DNA of 64,000 nt from Streptomyces sp. CA-210063 (GTDB lineage Bacteria; Actinomycetota; Actinomycetes; Streptomycetales; Streptomycetaceae). Under the pieces are notes generated by a model. The model was not told where the DNA came from, did not search any database, and saw only the letters and a program-made list of their open reading frames with translations. Made by a program: the position numbers and the translations under genes. The DNA is taken from assembly GCF_024612015.1 (NCBI RefSeq), contig NZ_CP102512.1:558001-622000 (forward strand), given 5' to 3'. Shown here in pieces: positions 1 through 7,925 of this stretch (position 1 is the stretch's first letter; each line of letters starts with the position of its first letter).

Positions 1-27
1 CCGGTGCACGGAGGGGGAATCCGACAC

Positions 28-711
28 ATGAGAAGCATGCGCGCACTGTTGGCGCGACTGACCGTCGCCTTACTCGCGGGGGCCGCCCTGGTCCTTGTCG
101 GGCCGGGGTCGGCCCAGGCCGACACCACGGTCGAGATCCCGGCACCCACCGAGGGCGGCATCTCGGCCACCGTCGAGTTCCGCCGGACCGTCGTGCCCCA
201 GCCCTACAACCCGGATCCCACCGCCTCCGACGGCGACCGCCAGTGCCTGTTGCGGTACCACCAGTACTACGCGACGCCGGGCTGCGGCGGCTTCGAGCTC
301 GGCGTCAAGCTGCACAACGTCCGCAACCAGCCCGGCTATCTCGCCGGACTGAGCAGCGCCGGCGGCTACTTCAGCGCGTACGCGGACACGGCCCGCACGT
401 TCGGCTGCCTTCTGCCGGACGGCACCTTCGACCACAGCACGAGCTTCGTGGTCCGCACGGAACAGCAGCCCTTGTCGCCGGTGTACTACACGCCGGACAG
501 CAACTGGCTGCTCTCCCAGTTCAGGAGCTATCCGGACCAGGACTTCGGGCCGCCCTTCTTCGTCAACTTCCCGGCGGTGGAAGTGAATTGCCCAGAGGGG
601 ACGACGGCGACCCAGTACGGCCTCAAGGTCACCAATGTGAAGATCGGCATCGATGACCCGAACGTGTTCGGCAGGACGACCTGGACCACACCAGGGCCGT
701 TCTACGCCTGA
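28..711 (+). CDS. Predicted secreted protein, family not recognised
   Basis: A 227-residue protein that I cannot assign to a family. Residues 1-31 look like a Sec signal peptide: Arg at positions 2, 5 and 10, a hydrophobic core at about 11-25, and an A-Q-A|D cleavage site after residue 31. The mature part is rich in Tyr, Phe and Pro and has four Cys, enough for two disulfides. ATG at 28 is preferred over GTG at 4 because a GGAGGGG ribosome site sits at 10-16. Codon 15, inside the signal peptide, is TTA (70-72), so translation should depend on the bldA tRNA; only two other genes in the window have this codon. The protein probably acts outside the cell late in development; that role is inference. 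Confidence 0.75.
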   Translation: MRSMRALLARLTVALLAGAALVLVGPGSAQADTTVEIPAPTEGGISATVEFRRTVVPQPYNPDPTASDGDRQCLLRYHQYYATPGCGGFELGVKLHNVRNQPGYLAGLSSAGGYFSAYADTARTFGCLLPDGTFDHSTSFVVRTEQQPLSPVYYTPDSNWLLSQFRSYPDQDFGPPFFVNFPAVEVNCPEGTTATQYGLKVTNVKIGIDDPNVFGRTTWTTPGPFYA

Positions 712-737
712 CGCGGTGCCGTCGAGCCCCGCTCAGC

Positions 738-1127
738 TCACGGCGTGAGCGCGACGCGGATGCCGACCGTCCCGTCGGCGCCCCGGCGCAGGCGGCTGCC
801 GAGGAGGGTGAGGCGGCCGAGGACGCCGTACTTGCGGGCGATGAGCCGGCGGTAGGCGGCGGAGCCGGTCGCGTCGAGGATCTCGGCGCGGGCGGGGACG
901 GAGTCGCCGGTGGGGTTGCCGCGCAGGTCGCAGGGGCCGACGAGGACGTCGGCGCGGTTCCGGATGCGCTTGACCTTCCAGGAGTCCGCGACCGTCCAGA
1001 TGCCGAGCGCGTCCCCGTCCCGCACCACCCAGACCGGCGTCGGGACGGCGGTGCCGTTCTTGCGGTAGGTGGTGATCAGCAGGTACTTGCCCGCGCCGAG
1101 CGCGTCGAGCGAGGTGTCGTCGGCCAT
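738..1127 (-). CDS. PPOX-class (F420/FMN split-barrel) oxidoreductase
   Basis: A 129-residue protein matching small pyridoxamine 5'-phosphate oxidase-like F420-dependent enzymes of actinomycetes. The N-terminus (GKYLLITTYRKNGTAVPTP) and the following PVWVV...LGIWT and KVKRIRNRADVLVGPC segments are typical of the split barrel and its cofactor-facing strands. Members reduce or oxidise small molecules with deazaflavin F420 or flavin; the substrate cannot be read from sequence. Length is normal for the family. It lies downstream of the phosphatase at 1201-1836 on the same strand, with a hairpin between them, so it may be transcribed separately. Confidence 0.8.
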   Translation of the reverse strand: MADDTSLDALGAGKYLLITTYRKNGTAVPTPVWVVRDGDALGIWTVADSWKVKRIRNRADVLVGPCDLRGNPTGDSVPARAEILDATGSAAYRRLIARKYGVLGRLTLLGSRLRRGADGTVGIRVALTP

Positions 1128-1142
1128 GGCGGGAGTCTAGGG

Positions 1143-1174
1143 GTACGGCCGTCGGCGGGAGCCGGCGGCCGTAC
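1143..1174 (-). terminator. Possible terminator hairpin after the HAD phosphatase gene
   Basis: Inverted repeat with 9-bp arms GTACGGCCG and CGGCCGTAC around a GC-rich 14-base loop, lying between the phosphatase stop (1201) and the oxidoreductase start (1127). There is no obvious T tract, which is usual for Streptomyces terminators. Confidence 0.4.
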
Positions 1175-1200
1175 GCCCAGGAGCGAGCGGTGAAGCGGCG

Positions 1201-1836
1201 TCAGTCGAGCAGGCCGTCGTAGTCGGGCAGCTTGAAGGTGCGCTCGGCGTGACCGCCGACGAGGTCGGTGGTGTTGTTGCCGACGTTCGCGATGATCGTG
1301 TAGCCGTCCGACTCGATGTCGGCGCGCGACGCGGTCTTGTAGGCGGAGACCTCGTCGAACAGGTCGGGCAGGTCGCGGACGTAGAGGCCGTCGACGGGGT
1401 AGCCGACGCTCTCCAGGTTCCACTCGGTGATGCTCGCGATGATGCCCGGGCGGGCGGTGACGAAGAAGACGTCGACCCCACGGGACTTGGCGTACTTGGC
1501 CAGTGCCAGGGAGGGCTTCAGCGCCGGGGTGGGCAGCTGGTACCAGGGGGTGTAGTGCGTCTCCAGCGTCGTGTTGTCGATGTCGAAGACGATGGCGAGC
1601 TTCTGCCCCGAGGCGTTCGCGGTGCGCTGCTGTATGTACGGGGTGGCCGTGCCGATGGCGGCCTTCACGTCCGACTGCCAGGTCGCGTAGTCCACCTCGG
1701 CGGCGGCGGTCGCGCTGACCGCGGCCGTGCTCGGCGCGGCGGCGGCCGGAACCGCCGCGGTCACCGAAGCGCCCAGACCCAGTACGGCCACCGCGGCGAC
1801 CGTCGTGATGCGGCGTCCCACACCGCTTGCTGTCAT
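1201..1836 (-). CDS. Secreted HAD-superfamily acid phosphatase
   Basis: A 211-residue exported phosphatase of the class B acid phosphatase/HAD type. A signal peptide with an Ala-rich end covers about residues 1-34. HAD motif I is FDIDNTTLETHY with nucleophile Asp85 and general acid Asp87; motif II is the Thr of FFVTARPG. The family's motif IV is usually GDxxSD, but here it reads GNNTTD, so the first metal-binding Asp is replaced by Asn while the second remains. Activity may be altered. Start ATG 1836 has AAAGGGGAC upstream. It probably releases phosphate from organic phosphates outside the cell. It is divergent from the methyltransferase gene at 2143. Confidence 0.85.
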   Translation of the reverse strand: MTASGVGRRITTVAAVAVLGLGASVTAAVPAAAAPSTAAVSATAAAEVDYATWQSDVKAAIGTATPYIQQRTANASGQKLAIVFDIDNTTLETHYTPWYQLPTPALKPSLALAKYAKSRGVDVFFVTARPGIIASITEWNLESVGYPVDGLYVRDLPDLFDEVSAYKTASRADIESDGYTIIANVGNNTTDLVGGHAERTFKLPDYDGLLD

Positions 1837-2142
1837 GTTCGTCCCCTTTTTCTCATGTCAAAGCGGCGAGGTCGATGGAACCTTCGCCGCGCTCGTCATG
1901 GTCATGCCCATTAGTGGCCGGGAGACTACCTGGAAGTTACTGATTAGTAGAGGGGTCTCGACGATCAATCGCCGTCTCCCCGGGGCCACTTGCGCGATGA
2001 TGTCCACGGGACAACGAGGACGACGAGTAGGGGTCGGACCCGGCCCCTGTGAAGATCGCCGAAGTGTCGGCAAATACCAACCGGCGGGTCTACATTGCCC
2101 GAGGGATGAAGCACCTTCACAGAAGATCCAGGAGTTGACGCC
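1837..2142. other. Intergenic region between divergent phosphatase and methyltransferase genes
   Basis: About 306 bases without a gene, holding both divergent promoters. The only structured element I see is a small palindrome, TACT-GATT-AGTA at 1938-1949, in a locally AT-richer patch. It could be an operator or part of the phosphatase promoter. AGGAG at about 2129 is the ribosome site of the methyltransferase gene. Confidence 0.4.
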
Positions 2143-2982
2143 GTGACGGACAACCCGGCAGCCTCGGACTTCCCCTTCTCGTCGCTGAACAGCCGCATCG
2201 TCACCACGCGGCCGGCGGCGGCGCGGATCTGGAACTACTGGCTCGGCGGCGGGGACTACTACGAGGTCGACCGGAAGGCCGGGGACGAGATACGCCGACT
2301 GCATCCGAGCATCGGCGACTACGCCCTCGCGGACCGGCAGTTCCTGGGGCGGGCCGTGCGTCATCTGGCCGCCGACGTGGGAATCCGGCAGTTCCTGGAC
2401 ATCGGCGCCGGCCTGCCGACCGCGGAGAACACCCACGAGGTCGCCCAGCGCATCGCCCCGGACGCCCGGATCGTCTACGTCGACAACGACCCGCTGGTCC
2501 TGGTGCACGCCCGCGCCCTGCTGACAAGCTCACCCGAGGGCCGTACGGACCACGTCGACGAGGATCTGCGCAACGTCGACTCGATCCTCGAACACGCCGC
2601 GAGAACCCTGGACCTGACCCAGCCGGTCGCGCTGATGCTGCTCGACGTGCTGGCCTTCATCCGCGAGGACGAGGACCCGTACGGCATCGCGCGCCGCCTG
2701 ATGGACGCTTTGCCCGGCGGCAGTCATCTGGTGCTCTCGCACACCATCACCGGCCCGGAGTGGGCCGACGTGGACGTCGCGGCCGCCTGGTGGAACGCGC
2801 ACGGCGTCCCGCCGCTGACCCAGCGCACGCCGGAGGCGATCGCCCGCTTCTTCGACGGGCTCGACCTCCTCGAGCCGGGCATCGTCTCGTGCACGCGCTG
2901 GCGGCCGGAGATCACCGGCGATCCCCCGTCCGAGGAACCGGCGGAAGTGGCCATGTACTGCGGAGTGGGAGGCAAGCGCTGA
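2143..2982 (+). CDS. SAM-dependent methyltransferase, DUF574 (Methyltransf_19) family
   Basis: A 279-residue protein of the DUF574 S-adenosylmethionine methyltransferase family, which is strongly expanded in Streptomyces and mostly without known substrates. It shows the typical N-terminus (ARIWNYWLGGGDYYEVDR), the SAM-binding loop FLDIGAGLPTAENTHEVA, and the acidic VYVDNDPLVLVHA strand that contacts the SAM ribose. The start is GTG 2143 with AGGAG nine bases upstream. Its stop overlaps the start of the acetyltransferase gene by one base (TGATG), so the two are co-translated. Confidence 0.88.
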   Translation: MTDNPAASDFPFSSLNSRIVTTRPAAARIWNYWLGGGDYYEVDRKAGDEIRRLHPSIGDYALADRQFLGRAVRHLAADVGIRQFLDIGAGLPTAENTHEVAQRIAPDARIVYVDNDPLVLVHARALLTSSPEGRTDHVDEDLRNVDSILEHAARTLDLTQPVALMLLDVLAFIREDEDPYGIARRLMDALPGGSHLVLSHTITGPEWADVDVAAAWWNAHGVPPLTQRTPEAIARFFDGLDLLEPGIVSCTRWRPEITGDPPSEEPAEVAMYCGVGGKR

Positions 2983-3503
2983 TGGCGATCGACCGGGTCC
3001 GGCTCCAACTGGACGTCACCGACTTCGACCTGGCCCGTTTCCAGCCGTATGTCGACAAGTGCCGGACGTCCGGCATCCGGCTGACGACGCTCTCCGAACT
3101 CGGCGACACCCCGGAACACCGCCGGGCGTTGTACGAACTCAACAAGGAGTGCTCGGCGGACATCCCGGAGCGCGGCGACTTCCACGACTACGACGAGTAC
3201 CACCGGCTCCGCTTCGAGGTGCCCGCCTACGATCCGCGCGGTGTCGTGCTGGCCATCGACGGCGGCCAGTGGGTCGGCATGGCGGCGACCTCGGACCGGC
3301 GGACGTCCGGATTCGTGTTCAACGAGATGACCGGAGTGCGGGCCTGCCACCGGGGGCGCGGCATCTCGGTGGCCATGAAGACCTTCGGCATCGGCTTCGC
3401 CGGGATCTGCGGGGTGAGCACCATCCGTACGGTGCACCACCCGGCCAACGCGCGCGCGATCGCCATGAACCGGACACTGGGATACGTCGACGCCGACTGG
3501 TGA
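2982..3503 (+). CDS. GNAT-family N-acetyltransferase
   Basis: A 173-residue protein with the GNAT fold. The acetyl-CoA pyrophosphate-binding region appears as VRACHRGRGISVAMK, matching the R/Q-x-x-G-x-G/A motif, and the C-terminal VHHPANARAIAMNRTLGY segment is the usual Asn-containing end of the family. The ATG at 2982 overlaps the methyltransferase TGA by one base. The acceptor substrate is not visible. Pairing with a DUF574 methyltransferase suggests both act on a related small molecule or protein, but this is inference. Confidence 0.85.
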   Translation: MAIDRVRLQLDVTDFDLARFQPYVDKCRTSGIRLTTLSELGDTPEHRRALYELNKECSADIPERGDFHDYDEYHRLRFEVPAYDPRGVVLAIDGGQWVGMAATSDRRTSGFVFNEMTGVRACHRGRGISVAMKTFGIGFAGICGVSTIRTVHHPANARAIAMNRTLGYVDADW

Positions 3504-3601
3504 ACACGCGCCCACGTCCGCACGTATGAAAGGAGGGCGCTCAAGGACCGGACGCCCTCGCGGTGTTGACACCGTGTCGGACGGGGTTCGGGAGCCAAGT
3601 A

Positions 3602-4981
3602 ATGAGGCACGCACGACGACGAGTCGTGAAGCGGGTGGCGCGGCTGACGGCCGTCGGTGGACTGCTCTGTGGAGCCCTGATGCTCACGCAGGCGGCGATG
3701 GCGACCGAGACCACCACCTCCCCGCCCGCGACCCGGAGTTCGGTGCTGGCCGCGTCCGGCACCGGAAACGGTCTGGTGAGCGAACTCGGCTCCTCCCGTA
3801 CGGCGGGGACCTGGATCGCGGACGACGGCAGCCCGGTCGTCGCGGTCACCGACGAGAAGGCGGCCGCCGAGGTCAAACAGGCGGGCGCCCGCCCCAAGAT
3901 GGTCGAGTACAGCGCCGAGGACCTGAAGTCCGCCACGGAGGCGCTGCGTTCGGCGCCCCGGGTGCCGGGCACCTCCTGGGCCATCGACCCCGCCTCGAAC
4001 GAGGTCGTGGTGCGGGCCGACAGCACGGTCTCTGCCGACGACTGGTCGAGCCTCACGGACCTCGCCGAGGAGATCGGCGGTTCCGTGCGGATGGAGCGCA
4101 CCGAGGGCGCGTACACGATGCGGCTCAACGGCGCCCAGCCGATCTTCGGTACCGGCGGGCGCTGTTCGATCGGCTTCAACGTGACCGACGGCGAGAACGA
4201 GTTCATGCTGACCGCCGGGCACTGTGGTCCCGCCGGTTCCGTCTGGTTCTCGGACAACCAGGGCCGGCAGGAGATCGGCCGGACGATCGAGTCCAACTTC
4301 CCGGGCGGTGACTCCTCGCTCGTCCAGTACCTCCAGGACGCGCCGAGCAACTCGACCAACGTCGTCGCCGTCGGTGACGGCCAGGGGGTGCGCATCACCT
4401 CGGTCGGTGACGCGGCGGTCGGCCAGCGGGTCTTCCGCAGCGGCAGCACCACCGGCCTCCGCAACGGCGAGGTGACCGGCCTCGACGCCACGGTCAACTA
4501 CCCCGAGGGCACGGTCAGCGGGCTCATCGAGACGACGGTCTGCGCCGAGCCGGGCGACAGCGGCGGCCCGCTCTTCTCGGAGGGCGTTGCCCTGGGTGTG
4601 ACCTCGGGCGGCAACGGCGACTGCGAGCAGGGCGGTACGACGTTCTTCCAGCCGCTCTCCGACGCCCTGGACGATTTCGGCGTCGAGCTGGCCGGCCTGC
4701 CCCAGTCCCCCGTCCAGCCGACCGGCGCGGCCGACGGCTCCTCCGACGACGACTCCCAGGGCGCCGCCGCCCCGGGCTCCGCCGAACCGGGCGCCGTGGA
4801 ATCCGTCGAGTCCATCGAGGCCGCCTCCGACCTCATCGACCGTCTCGCCGACCCCCGCAACGTGGGCCCGGGCCTCCTGGTCGTCGCCGGCAGCCTGGTG
4901 GCCCTGGCGGCAACCCGCTTCATCCGCACGGAACAGGACAGGCAGGCATACCGCCGCCAGTATTCACAGAGTTGGGGCTGA
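3602..4981 (+). CDS. Membrane-anchored trypsin-like serine protease (S1 family)
   Basis: A 459-residue secreted protease. Residues 1-36 form an Arg-rich signal peptide. A propeptide-like region follows, then an S1 domain with a complete triad: His in LTAGHCG, Asp in FPGGDSSLVQY, Ser in PGDSGGPL. Near the C-terminus a Ser/Pro/Ala/Glu-rich linker leads to one hydrophobic segment (GPGLLVVAGSLVALAATRF) and a short basic tail, so the enzyme probably stays anchored to the outer face of the membrane. ATG 3602 has GGAG upstream; an in-frame GTG at 3563 is less likely. It resembles alpha-lytic/streptogrisin-type proteases with fused stalks. A paralogue with a different tail lies at 51841-53283. Confidence 0.9.
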   Translation: MRHARRRVVKRVARLTAVGGLLCGALMLTQAAMATETTTSPPATRSSVLAASGTGNGLVSELGSSRTAGTWIADDGSPVVAVTDEKAAAEVKQAGARPKMVEYSAEDLKSATEALRSAPRVPGTSWAIDPASNEVVVRADSTVSADDWSSLTDLAEEIGGSVRMERTEGAYTMRLNGAQPIFGTGGRCSIGFNVTDGENEFMLTAGHCGPAGSVWFSDNQGRQEIGRTIESNFPGGDSSLVQYLQDAPSNSTNVVAVGDGQGVRITSVGDAAVGQRVFRSGSTTGLRNGEVTGLDATVNYPEGTVSGLIETTVCAEPGDSGGPLFSEGVALGVTSGGNGDCEQGGTTFFQPLSDALDDFGVELAGLPQSPVQPTGAADGSSDDDSQGAAAPGSAEPGAVESVESIEAASDLIDRLADPRNVGPGLLVVAGSLVALAATRFIRTEQDRQAYRRQYSQSWG

Positions 4982-4995
4982 GAGGCCCACGGCTT

Positions 4996-5018
4996 GGGCG
5001 CGCCCGGTGGGCGCGCCC
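4996..5018 (+). terminator. Terminator hairpin after the S1 protease
   Basis: Two copies of the self-complementary decamer GGGCGCGCCC at 4996-5005 and 5009-5018, separated by GGT, form a 10-bp stem 15 bases after the protease stop codon. Confidence 0.65.
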
Positions 5019-5020
5019 TG

Positions 5021-5096
5021 TAAGGGGCGCGGGGCTGTATCGATATGCGGCTCCGCCGCGTGGGCGCGACCAGCCCCCACCGGCCCACAGCCGACG
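5021..5096. repeat. Interspersed Streptomyces intergenic repeat, copy 1
   Basis: Begins with AGGGGCGCGGGG, the same hairpin half seen at 37733 and 60230, and continues with a short hairpin arm pair (GCGGC/GCCGC) and the trailer GCGCGACCAGCCCCCACCGG, which also appears at 60246. It lies between the convergent protease and the small gene at 5099. Confidence 0.6.
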
Positions 5097-5098
5097 AA

Positions 5099-5281
5099 CT
5101 ACGAAACGGCGGCCCACTCCAGGACAAGGCGCTCGTACTCGCTCCGCTGCTCCATGTTCAACGTCCCACCGCTCCGGAACCAGAGCGCCCGGATCTCCTC
5201 GTTGACCTCGGCGGCCGTTCTTACCGGTGTTTCCGATCTTTCCAGGACGACATCAGGGGTAGTGGACATGCTGTAAACCAT
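5099..5281 (-). CDS. Small conserved-looking protein of unknown function (60 aa)
   Basis: A 60-residue acidic protein with a Glu-rich helical pattern (AAEVNEEIRALWFRSGG, then MEQRSEYERLVLEWAAV) and no signal peptide or membrane segment. Such short Glu/Trp-containing proteins are common in Streptomyces, but I cannot give a function. ATG 5281 has GAGGAC only about five bases upstream; ATG 5269 (MSTTPD...) is an alternative giving 56 residues. It is convergent with the protease and lies upstream of, and divergent from, nothing obvious. Confidence 0.55.
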   Translation of the reverse strand: MVYSMSTTPDVVLERSETPVRTAAEVNEEIRALWFRSGGTLNMEQRSEYERLVLEWAAVS

Positions 5282-5359
5282 ATGTCCTCGAACGTGAAGC
5301 CGACGTGAGTAAAGATCCCACTTCAGACATTACGGACCGTGAAGCTGATCACTCTGCGT

Positions 5360-6520
5360 TTACGCCTCCACGGTCCCGAGCACAAGCACCTGAATGGCCA
5401 GCACCGCCGCCCCTCGCGCCCAGTCATGGAAGTCGGACACCTTGGTCTCCAACGGCACGGGAGCGGCCAGCGGATGACGATGAGCACGGACGGCCTCGTC
5501 CATCGCCTTCTCCGCGACCCCCATCAGCCCCACCCCCTCCCCCGCGAGCAGGATCTTCTGCGGCATCACGAAGTTGGAGATCTGGGCCACCAGCGTGCCG
5601 AGCGCCCGCCCCGCCTCGCCGATGACCCGCGCACACATCGGTTCCCCCTCGGCCGCCCCGGCCAGGATCTCCTCGTACGACATCTCACGTCCGGTCGCCG
5701 CCTGGATCTGGTAGCGGATGCTGGGGATGCTCAGCAGTGAGACGGCGCTGCCCCGCTCCCCGTCCGGGGTGAGCGGTCCGCCGGGGTCCACGATCCAGTG
5801 GCGGCCGAAGCCCCGGTCCTGCTCGTCGTGGGCGACCCGCTTGCCGCCCAGGACGAGCCCGTAGCCGATGCCCGCGCCGATCGTGAGGACGACGAACCGG
5901 TCGAGGCCACGCCCCGCGCCGAACCAGGTCTCCGCCTCGACGAACGCGGCGACATCGTTCTCGACGACGACCGGCAACCCGGTGCGCTCCTCGACGAGTT
6001 CGGCCAGCGGCACGTCGCGCCACGACAGGAAGGGAGACTCCCCGACGACCGCCCGCTGCCGGACCAGACCGCCGACCCCTATGCCGATACCGGCGAGCGA
6101 GGGGTGGGTGCGGGCGAGTTCGCCGGCCATCTCGGCGAGCAGGTCGGCGACGCGCTCCGGCTCGTGCGTGGTGAGCGGGCGGTCGTAGCGGGTGACGATC
6201 TCGCTCCTGAGCGTGGTGACCACGCCGTACACCATGTCGTCGGTGATCTTGAAACCGATGAAGGAGCGGGACTCGGCGACGATGTCCAGCGGCTGCGAGG
6301 GGCGCCCCTGACGGACTTCGGGGAGCGCGGCGCCCTCGGCGGTCTCGACCAGCAGTCCCGACTCGATCAGCGGTTTCGTCAGCCGGGTGAGGCTGCCCGC
6401 GGACAGGCCGAGCCGCCGGGCGAGTTCCGTGCGCGAGAGCGGGCCGTGCACGAGCACCTCGATCGCCACCGCGCGTTCCCCGGAACTGAGCGGCAGCCAG
6501 CTGGCAGCGAGTGCGGTCAT
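5360..6520 (-). CDS. ROK-family transcriptional regulator lacking the ROK zinc cysteines
   Basis: A 386-residue protein with an N-terminal winged helix (LSRTELARRLGLSAGSLTRL) followed by a ROK sugar-kinase-like domain: GFKITDD, GIGIGVGGLV and the sugar-contacting VVENDVAAFVEAE. In typical ROK proteins a zinc site C-x-C-G-x-x-G-C follows the GH motif; here the same place reads LTPDGERGSAV, with all three Cys replaced, though the His (GRHW) is kept. It probably still binds a sugar or related ligand and represses its target. ATG 6520 is preferred because GGGAG precedes it; ATG 6553 lacks a ribosome site. It is divergent from the oxidoreductase at 6665, its likely target. Confidence 0.85.
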   Translation of the reverse strand: MTALAASWLPLSSGERAVAIEVLVHGPLSRTELARRLGLSAGSLTRLTKPLIESGLLVETAEGAALPEVRQGRPSQPLDIVAESRSFIGFKITDDMVYGVVTTLRSEIVTRYDRPLTTHEPERVADLLAEMAGELARTHPSLAGIGIGVGGLVRQRAVVGESPFLSWRDVPLAELVEERTGLPVVVENDVAAFVEAETWFGAGRGLDRFVVLTIGAGIGYGLVLGGKRVAHDEQDRGFGRHWIVDPGGPLTPDGERGSAVSLLSIPSIRYQIQAATGREMSYEEILAGAAEGEPMCARVIGEAGRALGTLVAQISNFVMPQKILLAGEGVGLMGVAEKAMDEAVRAHRHPLAAPVPLETKVSDFHDWARGAAVLAIQVLVLGTVEA

Positions 6521-6664
6521 GAGGGTCAGGCTCCCACACGTTTCTTCTGTCATGGAAATAATAGGCGCACTCTAGGTGCCAGGCCACTCACCGCAAAAGA
6601 TGATCCCCACCCCTTGACGGCACAATTCTTCCGCCGTGAAAGTAAGCGGGAGGAGCCTCGACCA

Positions 6665-7885
6665 GTGAAGGACACCTCTTCCATGACGTTCAACCTCGGC
6701 ATCGTCGGCGCCGGCCAGTTCTCCGGTCAGTTCGCCACGCTGTTCCAGGCGCACCCCGGCGTCGGCGACGTGTACGTCACCGATCTGCTGCCCGAGCGAG
6801 CCGAAGAGCTCGCGGCCGCCCAGGGCTTGGCCGGCACGTTCCCCTCGTACCAGGCGATGCTGGAGTCGGCGGCCGTCGACGCGGTCGCGATCTTCACCCA
6901 GCGGTGGACGCATGGCCCGCTGGTGCTCCAAGGCCTCGACGCCGGCAAGCACGTCTACTCCGCGGTCCCCATGGCCATCACCACCGAGGAGATCGCGGCG
7001 ATCATCGACGCGGTCGAAGCCACCGGGCTGACGTACATGATGGGTGAGACGAGCCAGTACAACCCGGCGACCGTGCACGCCCGCAACCAGATCGCGGAGG
7101 GCGCGTTCGGGCGGATCTTCTACGCCGAGGGCGACTACGTCCACGACATGGACCTGGGGTTCTACGAGGCCTACCAGTACAGCGGCGGCGAGAACTGGAA
7201 GCAGACGGCCAGCTATCCCCCGCTGCTGTACCCGACACACTCGGTGGGCGGGGTGCTCGGCGCCTGGCGGACGCACGCGGTGAGCGTGTCGGCGATCGGG
7301 GTCGTGGACGGGCGCGGGGACGGGGTGTTCGACAAGGACGTCAGCCAGTTCGGCAACGACTTCTCCAATGCCACCGCCCTGTTCGAGGTGGCGGGCGGCG
7401 GGTCGTTCCGCACGAACGAGTTCCGGCGGGTCGGCTACCCCTCGCAGATCCGTGAGTCGCGTTTCCGGTTCTTCGGCACGGACGCGAGCATGGAGCAGCT
7501 GGCCACGGTGGCGTTCTGGCAGGACAAGAAGGGGGTGAAGGACATCAGTGAGCTGCTTGAGCCGAAGCCCACCCTGTCTCCTGACGACCCCTCGCTCCAG
7601 CACATCGCGCCGGATCTGCGGGCCGCCTTCACCTCCGGGTCGGCGCCGGTGCACGACCGGTCGCGGCTGCCGCGGGAGTTCGACCATCTGCACAACGGGC
7701 ACGAGGGCAGCCACCACTTCCTGGTGGACGACTTCGTGACCGCGGTCAACACCCGGACGCTGCCGTCGGTGAACGCCTGGGTGGCGGCCCGCTACACCCT
7801 GCCGGGCATCGTCGCGCACGAGTCCGCGCGGCAGGGTGGGGTGCGGCTGGAGATCCCGGACTTCGGGGACGCCCCCGAGGCGTGA
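6665..7885 (+). CDS. Gfo/Idh/MocA-family NAD(P)-dependent oxidoreductase
   Basis: A 406-residue dehydrogenase. The N-terminal Rossmann motif is LGIVGAGQFSGQFATLF, followed by the family signature near HVYSAVPMAITTEEI, where the usual EKP is replaced by AVP. The catalytic-type segment around YPPLLYPTHSVGGVLGAW corresponds to the D/G-x-x-x-H region of the family. Members oxidise or reduce hydroxyls of sugars and inositols. Start GTG 6665 is chosen because GGAGGAG at 6649-6655 is well placed; ATG 6683 is a second choice. Its position opposite a ROK regulator suggests carbohydrate-responsive control and a role in sugar or cyclitol catabolism. Confidence 0.87.
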   Translation: MKDTSSMTFNLGIVGAGQFSGQFATLFQAHPGVGDVYVTDLLPERAEELAAAQGLAGTFPSYQAMLESAAVDAVAIFTQRWTHGPLVLQGLDAGKHVYSAVPMAITTEEIAAIIDAVEATGLTYMMGETSQYNPATVHARNQIAEGAFGRIFYAEGDYVHDMDLGFYEAYQYSGGENWKQTASYPPLLYPTHSVGGVLGAWRTHAVSVSAIGVVDGRGDGVFDKDVSQFGNDFSNATALFEVAGGGSFRTNEFRRVGYPSQIRESRFRFFGTDASMEQLATVAFWQDKKGVKDISELLEPKPTLSPDDPSLQHIAPDLRAAFTSGSAPVHDRSRLPREFDHLHNGHEGSHHFLVDDFVTAVNTRTLPSVNAWVAARYTLPGIVAHESARQGGVRLEIPDFGDAPEA

Positions 7886-7925
7886 CGTTTCGCCACCCTC
7901 GCCGAGCCGGGCTCCCGGTTGCCTG

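Noticed and set aside
5797..6664. Upstream extension of the Gfo/Idh/MocA protein
   Set aside because: It is antisense to the ROK regulator and has no ribosome site. The Rossmann motif begins right after GTG 6665.
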